The position numbers and the translations under genes are program-made. Positions 36,401 through 48,400 of a DNA stretch of 64,000 nucleotides are shown piece by piece; positions within the stretch are counted from its first letter, which is position 1, and every line of letters starts with the position of its first letter. This DNA is from Pycnopodia helianthoides (taxonomy: Eukaryota; Echinodermata; Asteroidea; Forcipulatida; Asteriidae): contig CM063262.1 in assembly GCA_032158295.1 (NCBI GenBank), positions 9,743,977-9,807,976 on the forward strand, given 5' to 3'. A model generated the notes under the pieces. That model did no database searches. It saw nothing but the letters and a program-made list of their open reading frames with translations, and was not told the DNA's origin.

Positions 36401-39400
36401 CCTGGTAAGTAGCTTTTTTTTCAAATTAATTTTCCCAAGGACCGTATCAGCCTTGCCATCTGATGGGGAATGGAGCTCCGCCGGCCCCCATGAGTTTGTG
36501 GCTTTGAATGCCTCCAACCCCGTCCTTCGCACTACTTCCCTTGCAAGGCTCTGGGCCCAATTTTGCTAAGCAACAAGTAGCAGAATACCAGTCAGAACTT
36601 GTGATTGTGATTGTGACTGTGCACCCATACATGTACACAATTCTCAAGGAGGCTGATCCAGAAGGCAAAACAGGATTTAGTCTGAGGAAAATCAATTAAG
36701 CATTCACTTACGAACAAGGCCCAGGAATTACACAGAGGCCCTGGAGGCCTTGGCCTCCGTTTCCCTGGTCTTAGCCTTGGTGCCCCTTCAAAAGTTTTGC
36801 ATAGACTTTTAAGATTTTCCAATGGAAGTGCCCTTTGCAAAATGAAAACGGCCTTGCCCTCTCATTGAATTCCAGGCCTGTGAGGCATTCTACCAGACAA
36901 CATCAAATATAACATTCAAGTTTATTTATGTCAAGCATAGTGTTAGCCAGAGGGGTGTCTGGGTGTCTTTTGGACACCCTGTTTTAAATTTGGACACCCT
37001 GTTTTTATCTCTCATTTACATGTAAATGTATTGTAAGTGAACAATTTGGACACCCAGTTTTAAAATTCCCTGCAAATTTGGACAACCTTTTAACCAAATC
37101 CTGGCTAAAACCTTGATGTCAAGTGTTGTTTTTTTGGCCAATGTCTTTTGTTTCTGCTCCTTTTTCACTCCTCAATCTTCCCTTGAAGAAACTCGACGGA
37201 CCCAGCTCTGAGTGGCAGTCAGCATTCTTGGTAAAATGTTGTGTGCTGCCAGCAGTTGTTTCTAACTGTTGTCTTTAAATGCAAAGAAGAAATACACAAT
37301 TAAGCGTACCACTTTTTTGCCGTCATGTTAAGCAGTTTTTCCAATGGTTGTAACTTTTTTTAAGTACCTGAAACTACCTAAAAGTGTTTCGACATGTGAA
37401 TGGACATGCAGGCTTATACCGCAAAGTATTTGAGTTGATTTGACACTTCACAGAAATTACAACTTTAATAGATACAAAGTAATAAACCAGAAGGGAAACT
37501 GACTGGGTAGATTTTAAATAGTTTTGGTTTGAACAAAGAAAGGATGACTAGAGCGGGATTTGAACCGGCGCTCTACCAACTGAGCTATCTAGCCCTATGT
37601 TGGCGGCCTCCCTGTTTTGTCAATATCTTTGTTCGGTAGTGCCAGTCAGAAACCATTCAATCATTAACTGCCGTATAGCCAGGGATCACACCCAGGGGAG
37701 CAGCAGCCAAGGGATCACCTTAAGGGGATGCCACTTTTTCATATCAAATATCAAGTAATAAACCACTTAAGGGAAACTGACTTTCTTCTTTGTTCAAACC
37801 AAAAAAAACCTTTAATAAATGTTAAACTTGCATCGTGGATAAAGATGATTAAAACTGCCTCTAGCTACCAGGTGATCTCGGTGGTCTAGTGGTGAGACAT
37901 CTCTTCCAGAATGGCAAAGGTCGTGGGTTCGAATTCCACCCGAGTAGAATACCTGTGGGTTTTCTTTCACAGGACTCTGGAGAGTACTGATTATACAGTG
38001 CTTTACACACATTGGTGTATGGGGTAAAACAAAACAAAATCTTTATCCCCAATGCAAATTTAACGCCTATTAAACAATAACAAAGCTTATGTACACTTAT
38101 GCATTTTTTCAAGCCCAGTAGGAGCCACTCAAAGCAAGTACAGATGGGTTGCAATACGCGTCATAGACCGCCATCTTTGATGTAAACCGATGGAAAAGTG
38201 CACGCGTGTACGCAGTACGCACGACTCTCAGCCAATGATAGCTCTTCACGCGTGCACAAATCATCAAAGATGGTGGTCAATGACGTGTACTGCAATCCGT
38301 CTATTGTTACCCCTGTCCATGAAGTCATAAACAATCCTGAAACCATCTGAACTCCTTAGGAGTATGCAGCACCGGCAGCCAAATTGGCGCACAGGCTGCT
38401 AATTATTCACATCAACAATTTCTACACTCGCAGGTACCCATTTAACTCCTAAAACCAAAAAGAAAAATTACAATATTTGGAGAAACTGCTAACTTGACGG
38501 ATGCAGAGTGGTGCCCTTTAGTTTGTTTGGCGTCTGAAGTGTGTTCCATGCAATAACATCAAACTTGTTATGATTTGTCTACAAGTCATATCATTTTAGT
38601 TTCATGATCATCATTCTTATCATCATTATCATTCTAATATCATAAGCCATTTTGAGATATGGTGGACTCAATACTATGACACTATTAGGTTTGGGTCAAT
38701 CTGTCTGTGTACACCCAAACCAAACAGTGCACTCCTATAGTGTCCGCCATACCTCAGAAAGGCTAACTGTTTAGCTAGAATCATCCATTGTATGTGCACC
38801 ATGGCTTGAATCACAGTCAACTCTTTTTATTTTGAGGTCACTTGGACTGACAGATTTTACCTCATTATAGTTAGTTCCATGTTGCAGTACAGACCTTTCT
38901 CACTAAGAAAATCTACGTCTTGAAAAAAAGGAAAGAAAATCCGGTTTTCTCCTTGAAATCGTCAATTCTCCCTTTTCACCTTGTTTTCACAAAGTTCTTT
39001 TCTAACTAGCCAGAGCCTAAGTGTTTCATGTTTTTTTTTACTGTGGTGTGCTGCTGAAAATGTTAATTCACCAATTAAAGAGTTCTAGGCTTGGATGGAG
39101 AGCATTCCCTGAAATCACGGTGAAAGTCATGGAGGCCAGTAAATGGTTTGGAGACTCTTTTTTTCAAGGTGATTTAAGGGAATTGCAATTTCCTTAAAGC
39201 ATGGTGAAAGAGAAATAATTCCTTGAATTTCAGCCAAATCCTGCACTACACTGAGATTTCACGGTGGTTTCATAGCAAAGATTTTCATAGTGTCTATTGT
39301 TGATAAACGAATCGGGCTGTTGGCATGGATGGCCAAATGAAAACATTCAATCGTCTTAAATGTTGTGACAAAATTCAACATTTCTGCAATTTTTCTATAC

Positions 39401-42400
39401 AAAAAACACATCTAATGATTGGTTACTTTGTTTCTTATAAATTCAACTTGTATTTTTGGCTTCACATAGTTTTCCAACCTTGGTCAGCAAAAACTTGGGC
39501 TGTGATGCTGCAATAGTAAGGTCTATACAGTTGTTGCATGCTGTGATGTGATCCATGGTGTGTTTTAAACACCCATGGGCCTAAACGGCACGCTGGGTAC
39601 CATTTGCCCCGATTTGCCCTTTACCATTTGGCCCGATTTCTGCAAAAAGACATTTTTTGGAAGTTATTTTTTTCTAAACTACTTTTGACAGATGATGCTG
39701 TTTCAAAACAAAAGTTTTACATCTTTCGCATAAATTGCCACGGACAATGCACAAAGTACGTGCTAATATGTGAAATTGGTTGTCCATGGCTGATGGTGTC
39801 AGGGTCCGGACAATAATTCCCTTTGGAGGAAGCAATATTTTATGTTCTCCTCCTTCACCCCTAGTGGGGTGTTGTGGCCGAGCGGTCTAAGGGCGGTGGA
39901 CTCAAGATCTGTAATTTACAGAATGTGGGTTCGAATTCTGGCCTAGTCAGTCAGAACACGTGTGTCCTTGAGCAAGCCATTTTATCATAGTTGCTTCTCT
40001 CCACCCAGGAATACAAATGGATACCAGCGAGAGCTGGGGAGTAACCTGTGATGGACTTGCATCCTGTCCAGGAGGAATAGAAATTTTCCCAGTCGTTTAA
40101 TGCCTTTGAAACTGGACATAAACACTGGCCCAATGGGCAGTATTGGCTCGGGATAGACTTTGTTACTACAAGTTTTTACTCCCTCACATCACTTTCTTCC
40201 TTTGTAAAAGTCTCTCCTGAGTCCTGAATTAATACTTTTTTCCTGAACTCTCTTTCACAGCTTCAGCTGGTCATCAACCCCTCCCAGCCTCTCTTCAGCA
40301 ACCTCGTCCAGCAAGACTCCGGTATCGTCACTGCCGGGGGCTACCGCACCACCTCCACCGGGAGCAGCATCGGGGAGGATGACCCCACCGACCAGTACCA
40401 ACCATGTGAGGATGTGGACAGTGTGAGGGCGCTCTTGCAGGATGCGGTAGAGGAGTACAACAAGTCGCATGCCAAGATCAAGCTGGCTTTGTACAGAGTA
40501 AGTCTGGGAACCAGATTGGTCTTCTGTAATAATAATAACATAATAACAAGTTCTTATATAGCGCATTTCACAATAACGTATCAATGCGCTTTACATTAGT
40601 GCCCCGGTCATTGGGTCAATAGCATTCCTGTAATCTTTCTCAGCTCCCTGGGGGAATATACAGCCATGGCGCTCCGAAAGGCTTTATCATACACAATATG
40701 ATGGTGTGTCGTGGCCGAGCGGATAAGAGCACCGGACTCAAGCTCTGGTGGTTCTGTTCAGCAGAGTGTGGGTTCGAGTCCCAGTCGTGACACTTGTGTC
40801 CTTAAGCAAGACACTTAACCATTATTGCTTCGTCCTTCGGATGGAACGTAAAGCCGTTGGTCCCGTGTGTTGTGTAATGCACGTAAAAGAACCCAGTGCA
40901 CTTATCGAAAAGAGAAGGGGTTCGCCCCGGTGTTCCTGGTTTGATTGGCAGCATATTGCACCACTGCACCTTGTAAACCATTACATTGTGCTATATGCAT
41001 AGGTCTCATACTTCAAAACGTAGCTCCACATACATGGCCGGTAAAAATACTGAGCGCTTTGTATCCTTTGGCAAAAGGCGCTATATAAATACAGTTATTT
41101 TTATTATTATTATTAATATCAACCTCTAAGGTACCCATTTATACCCCTGGGTGAAGAGAAGCAATTGCATCTTGCTCAAGGACACAAGTGTCATGACCGG
41201 GATTCGAACCCACACCCCGATGACTCGACCACCAGAACTTGAATCCGATGCTCTAAACCACTCGGCCATGACACATTATGTCAGTATTCAGTGTGGACAA
41301 GTTTTGTGTCATGACGTTTTCCAACATCAAGTGTTTAATAAAGCATTCTTCCCTCATATAGTATTTCAAATTTTTGTTTATTTGAGGCAATATGAAAGAA
41401 AAACCTTATTAACCACTTGCACCATTGTCAAACCCGGCTTCTGCCATGCTTGTCGTTATGGGAGCCAAATCGCATGTGTAAACGCCGCATTGCCTAAAAT
41501 GCGCACTATCAGGACTACGGCTGTTAATCCATGTGTCCGTCATGCGTAGTGCACAATGCGTCAAAATGAAAATACACACCAAGCAATACTAAAATATTTC
41601 CGTGTATTCCTACTGCGTCATTCATGAAAATGATGTGCATTGCTTGGTGTGTATTTTCATTTGTAAGGATTGCGCACCACACATTAGGCACAATGCACGA
41701 CGGACAAATGGTTTTCTGGCATATACTGTATAACATTAACTCCCACAGGGTGCAACAAAGAATATTGTAATGATGACGTGAGGTGAATCGACCAATAAAG
41801 CTTACTAATAATTTTTTTCCACCATTATACATAGGGCATTCAAAATTAATAATAATAATCTGAAATAATTTGATTGCATTTGCAGGAAACCATTCAACGT
41901 GTATGTCACATCGCCCGCACCATTATGTCCCCCCACGATGTCGGCCACGCCACCTTGGTTGCCGAGGGCAACCCAGGCCTCAGCAACCTCTTCGCTCGCT
42001 TAGCCGCCCACCTGTGCGGGTTCAGCGTCTTTGAGGTCAACCCGTCACCAATGTCCGCCTCAGTCACTTACAAACTTGACCAATTCAAAGCCGATCTGGT
42101 GGCAGCGTATACCAAAGCTGGTGTTAAGGTAATTTTCAGAGGTTTCAGTAGAGACGTGGTCTAGTACACTAGACTGTTGGTTTGTCTCCCTGCCGTGACA
42201 CGTGTTTCCTTGAGCAAGGCACCTGACTATAATTGCTTCTCTTCACCAAGGAGTAAATGGGCGCTTGTGAGGGTATACATGTGAATAATCAGCAACTTGT
42301 GTGTTGATTTGGCTACCAGTGCTGCATTTTTTTTTATTTAAAAATTGTAATGAGGTATCGCCTAACTCACAAGGCCAGACTGCCACTTCAAGGTGAGGGC

Positions 42401-45400
42401 TAAACTTTTACTGATTTGTGCTGTTGACCCAAATCAACTGTCATCAGGGGCACGTTGCCACCTACTCCTGGGGCTGAAACAGGGTTAACCCCTTCACAGT
42501 CCGTAAGGATGTAGGCATGGGTATCATCCACTAGGAGCCTGGCTGGTAGAGCAGAATGCACTACCTTCCCATTTTTCTGGGTCTAGAAGAACAGGAACTT
42601 AGAATTAGGAGCAATTTTTCAGGAGTTTTTACAATCTTTAAGTCTCATCCTTTGAATGTTTTTTGTAATGCAACAATAAGTGCTACATGGTTTATGTATG
42701 GGACAAATCAGGCAGATATGGGTTAAAATCATCTGGTACTTTTATTAAAATGACTCCATCATTTCCAGGGAGAGAAGATTCTGCTCCTTCTGACCGACGA
42801 AGAGCTTCTTAATGAGGACTTTCTTGTCTATGTGGGTGAGTTTGTCGTGACTGGTGCCATCACTCATCTCTTCTCAGCTGAGGAGCAGACGTCCATCATC
42901 AACTCCATTCGGACTGAGGTGACGGCCGCTGGGCTGACGTACACACGGGAGACAGCTTGGGAATTCTTTCTCAAGTAAGTTTGGGGGAAGGACCTCCCTA
43001 GACCCATCCACCTGTACCGAAAACTAAGGACCCCCCTAACCCAATCTACCTGTACCCAAATTTAAGGACCTCCATAACCCTATCTATCATTCAAAACCAC
43101 TTGAATGGTATTGAATGGTCAGACAGCAAGAGGGTTAATTTTCCATTTTCACCTTTCTGCAAAACCGTGTGCAGCAACTTCCGAGTGATACTGGATTAAG
43201 ATCAATTAACTTATCACCCGACAATGCAGTTTCCTTAATTTTTCCATTTTCACCTTTGTGCAGAACCGTGTGCAGCAACTTCCGAGTGATACTGGTGTCG
43301 TCTTCGAGCGGGGCGTCGTTCCAGGATCGGTGTCGGCAGTACCCCGCCCTGACGGCACACCTGAGCTGTCACTGGTATCAACACTGGTCCAGAGAGAACC
43401 TAGTGGATCACGCACTGTTCCATCTGAACAGTAAGTCATTTATCTTATCATTATAGATACATTTAGATTCTCAAGTGTCATTTTGGGTTTATTTCTGCTG
43501 TTTAATATGGACATTCAGATCCAAAAATTACATTGAAAATTGCTTGAAAATTATACTTTTCAGTACCTGAATAAATTGTCAAAATTTTTTAAAACGGGGG
43601 CGATGCCCGCTTAACCCCGGGGGCCTGGACCCTCTTGACCCCCAGCATGCCTCATCTTCGGCTTGGGACAAGCCTGTGGCTTGATTGGTATCATTAATAG
43701 TGGATGAATATTTTCCAGTTTTTTTTTTCAACATAACCCATTTCTCATGCCTGATATTTACATCCTTGAAACTCCTCCCCGTTTATGAAGGGTCTCAAAA
43801 GTCAGCCACATTCTACGCCCAAATGAATATTCCTGTGGGTACAATCCATTTGACCTCATCAATGTGCCTAAGTACCAGACCGATCCTACATGAGTGCCAA
43901 TACGCACATTAGTGTTTTGAAAAATCCCAACAGAATGGTCCATGTACATGTGCTGGAATGCTTATCCGAGGCCAATTAGAACGTTCCTGACGATGACTAG
44001 AGCAAGCTAGTCGAAACGTTGAGACCAAAAGAACTCAGACCAGCAGTGCAGTTAATTACGAGAAGTCCCCCGATCCACAAAGCTAAAAAGTAGTAGTCCA
44101 GGCCGATTTCCTACCTCCCGCCCAGGTAGTAGTTAATAAGCAGGACAGTTCTTTTCAGAACTGAGAAGTCTCCTGAATTCCGAAAATCTACTCCGCGGTA
44201 GTAGAACAAATAGCAAGACAAGTTCTCTAAAAAACAAAATCTACACAGTAGATATACACATGGTAAAAAGTAGATATACACATGGTGTTACCGCAAACCA
44301 AATATACATTGATACCTCACCATGCAATGCCTCAAAAACCATAAACGTTCCTACCGTTCCGGCTTTTTAGACGCTCCTCTTATCTCCCTCTATTTCCCCC
44401 AGATGTGGAGACGTTAAACCACATTCAACGAGAGAACCTGGCCCATCTGGTAGCCACCATGCACCTGGCCATCAGGCAGCTAGACGGGGAAGAACAAGGG
44501 CCTGGCCAGTACCGCCACCTCACCAACACCACCTACGAGAAATTTGTCGAGAGGTTAGTATTCAACAGTGATTAAAGGCAGGGTGAACTTTTAGTAATTC
44601 AATCACACTTATCGCTAAAAGAAGAGGTTTGCCACCGGTGTTTCTGGCAGTGGCTGCTGAATGAGCCGCTGCACCTTGTAAACCCTTATAATGTGCTACA
44701 TAAATGGATCTCTTAAAATGCACAAAATAATAAACCTGTGAAAATTTGAACTCAATTGGTCGTCAAAGTTGCGAGATAATAATGGAAGAAAAAACACCCT
44801 TGTCACACGAAGTTGTGTGCTTTCAGACGCTTGATTTCGAGACCTCACGCGTGATTTCTCAAAATCAATTCAAATATTTTACTGAGAAATTACTTCTTTC
44901 TCAAAAACTACGTTACTTCAGAGGGAGTCGTTTCTCACAATGTTTTATACTATCAACAGCTCTCCATTGCTCGTTACCAAGTAAGTTTTTATGCTAACAA
45001 TTATTTTGAGTAATTACCAATAGTGTCCAGTGCCTTTAAAGAACTTTGTTTTAAAGTTTGCAAAACTTTGATCTGTCACAGGTTCTTGTCCATGTACCAT
45101 CATCGCCAGCAGAAGATCCAGACTGAGCACGTGACTGTGACCCGAGCTCTTGAGCACATCAACAAAGAGAACAAACTAGCGACCAAACTACAAAAGCAAC
45201 TTGAACATGAGCTGGTCGTACTAGAAGAAAGGAAAGAGGTAAAATTCCCCTTTGGCGATGTTCAGCCATGTAATGGTTTATTGACTGACTTCACGATGCG
45301 CAGCACACTTATTCTGTTTGCAATTTTGGGAGTCAAAATGTACACAAAGGAAATGACTCGCAAAAATGACGAAAATTGTAGACGTGTATTGTGCTGAGGT

Positions 45401-48400
45401 GCGTTCCGCATACTGCCAGGGGTCAATGGACACATCAGTTGCGGATATCCTGTACCCAGTTTTTCTGCCATTAATTGGAAGTAAATATGCCCAGCGTTCA
45501 TCAGACCAATGATGGTGAAGCATCTACACAAGACGCCATTCAACGCGAGAGCCTACGCGAACGTCAAAGCATACCATTAACGGCAGAAATCACTGATAAA
45601 GGACATATCGTCGCATCAGTGCAAAAACAAGAACATTGTATCTTGCACTAAAATGCTCTATGCAGAAATGCGTATCTCAGCGCAAACTTGTTTGGTTACA
45701 ACATTTTGACAATGCGCCGTATTTTTGACCGCGTGAGGGCGCTCTCAAAAACATTTTTATCACTTCCGGGGGTATAACTTATCGTCTGCTCAGCTACCTG
45801 TGTACAGTTTAGCATCGGCGTTCTGTCATTTCCGTGCGCAAGAGACATTAGTCATTGCTTCTAGAATCTAAGGTAATAACGGCTCCTTTAAAGGTCTTAT
45901 TGTCCGACGTCTGGTAGTAATGTGTTTCAGTCCTTAACTGTCAGGAGAAGTATTTGAAGCAGTTTTTGTTTGCGGAGAACAGTTGTTTCTATGTATAAAG
46001 AGGAAAGGATGAGCCACACTTAACTGCCAGTTCTGATATTTTTAAAGATTAGATGCAGGGCTCTTTATTTCTTTCAAGGAGCCGTTATTAATCCACCTTA
46101 GATCCTAGAAGCACTGACTAAACTCTCTCGCGCACAGAAGTGACAGAACGCCGATGTTAAAACTGTACACAGCTACCTGAGCAGATGGTAATCGCTTAAG
46201 TTATACCCCCGGAAGTGATACAATTATTTTTGAGAGCGCCCTCACGCGGTCAAAAATACGGCGCATTTCAAACTCATGTACGATGGTTTTGCACTGACAC
46301 GGTGATTTAACATTGGATTGGTCTGTACAGAGCTGCAAATCTGACTGAGAATTTGTTGTTTAATTTGTTTATTTGTATTTTTCTTTTGCCAGGGCACAGT
46401 CAAGCTTCTGTCTCAAATTGGTCAGGACAAAGCCATCGCAGAGCAGCAGATCAAGATTGTACACAAACAGATGGAGAAGATAAAGAAACTGAAAAAGGTA
46501 TACAGGATTCACGTGGAATGTATCTTGAATTTAAAAATATTAATTTTCCCAGACTAAAGCACAGTTTGGTGTGTGATGGCTGAGCGGTCTAGGGCGGGGG
46601 ACTCAAGTTCTGTAATTTACAGAATTTGGGTTCGAATCCTGGCCTGGTCAGTCGTGGCACCTGTGTCCTTCAGCAAGGCACTTTGTCATATGTGCTTCTC
46701 TCCACCCAGGAGTACAAATGGGTACCGGTGAGAGCTGGGGAGTAACCTGCGATGGACTGGCAATAATAATAGAAATAGTCCATGTTGGGTTTAAACCTGT
46801 AGTTTTGTATTTCTGGTGATGCACAGAGTCTGTAAACCTCCTGAATTGTAACATCTGGGAGGCTCTGGGTCTAGATTAAGGGGGACCCAGGCTCGCAAGA
46901 AATTTTCACATTCGTCCAATCACATCCTTGTAGATTTTTGGCTTGAGCAATTACGTATGGTGGCGATGTGCATGTTTTAAAGCTGCACTTAAACTGTTTG
47001 TATTCCCTTTTCATTGAACAAGTTCCTTTGTTTTAAAGGTCCCAAACACCCAAGCAAGAATGAAGAATATCTCATTTTCAATTTTATCTCAGGCATTACC
47101 GCAGTACTCACTTGCCCATGCGAGGGCGGTATACAAGACGGTTGCCGTAGTGCAGGATACCAAGAAGGTGGTACAAGAACTGGATATCAACTCGCTGGGG
47201 GAGCTGAGAGGAATGCAGAAACCTGATGTTGATATTGAAGACCTTATGGCTTCCATTATCATGATCTGTAAGTACACAGGGCAGTCACATACAAAGGGTA
47301 GCCCACTCTGTACCCCTGGGTTCACCAACCACAGTTCTCCTTTCAGACAAACCAATCAGAGCAGTGACTGACTCTAAACTGAAACCTCTGAATCCCTATG
47401 AAGAGACTCGAACACTCTGCAGTCTCCAGGGCCCAATTTCATAGAGCTGCTTGCAGAAAATATTGCTAAAACAAAAACTCTTCTAAGCAAAAAAAGGCAG
47501 GATACCAGTCACAGATTGTACGTGTGAAGTGGCATTTTGGCTGGTAACCTTATTCTGGTAAGCATAATTTTGTTGTGCTTAGCTACTTTTAGTGCTCAAG
47601 CAGCTCTATGAAACTTGGCCCTGGCGATGACTAGAGCAGGCTAGTGGAAAGGTCGAGATCGATTAATAAGTCCTCTGCGGCAGTGAGAAAGGGTCCCCTC
47701 ATCCACTAAGCAAAAGTAGTCAGTCCTGGCCAATTTCCTACCTCCCCCATGTAGTAGTTGAAAAGGACAGTTCTTTTAAGAACTAAGAAGTCTCGAAAGT
47801 TTCTAAATCTACTCCGCAGCAGTTGAATAAATAGCAAGACAAGTCCTCTAAGAACAAATCTACACTGCTAAGTGAATTTATACACTTCATGTTACAGCAA
47901 ACTGAATAAACATTGACACCTCACCATGCAATGCCTCAAAACCCATATATCTTAGTTTTTATTTAAATGATGAACTATTTTGGCCTTTTTTCCTGTTTTA
48001 CTTTCTAGTGAAAAGTCCCTCATCAGACCTGACTTGGAGCAAAGGTGCCAAGCGCCAGATGGCTAACATTGAGAGGTAAGTCCATCATCAGGGTTTCAAT
48101 GAAATTATTCTTTGCAAAAATTTGTTAGTGGCCTGACGTTTCGACCCTAGCAGGTATTTCTCGAAAGGCTAAATGACAAAAAACACACATAAACAGCTAT
48201 ACTAGTGTAACAGAAGCAGTCAAGTGAAAAGAGATGACAGGGATGAAAGCGCACAGAAAAAGCAGAACATGAACAAAGAGGAGGGTGACAAGGGGGGGTA
48301 GGGGAAGGGGCTGGTTCGACTGCAAGAGGTGGGGGAACACAAAAGAAAAATTCATTCTTTATCAGATTGAACTTTGTATCTAGTGCTTGGAGGAGCTAAC

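Larger units (their letters stand above)
37231..40260. other. Intron 32 (3.0 kb), mostly without identified features
   Basis: Besides the tRNA-like pieces and palindrome listed separately, 38320-39860 is AT-rich and shows no gene, LINE frame or repeat copy found elsewhere in the window. Confidence 0.5.

Noticed and set aside
41151..41549. 132-codon frame beginning in a SINE
   Set aside because: Its first part (TGIRTHTPMTRPPELESDAL) is the antisense SINE E head, which gives the same false peptide at 18189 and 57511.
44746..44997. Frame with MNSIGRQSCEIIMEEKTPLS, also at 28663 and 52230
   Set aside because: The repeated peptide is the interior of MITE family B, not a gene family.
47038..47092. 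Upstream acceptor extending exon 40 by 18 residues
   Set aside because: It is open and in phase, but the added residues do not fit the coiled-coil pattern, and the acceptor at 47092 gives clean continuity with LKK. Kept only as an alternative.
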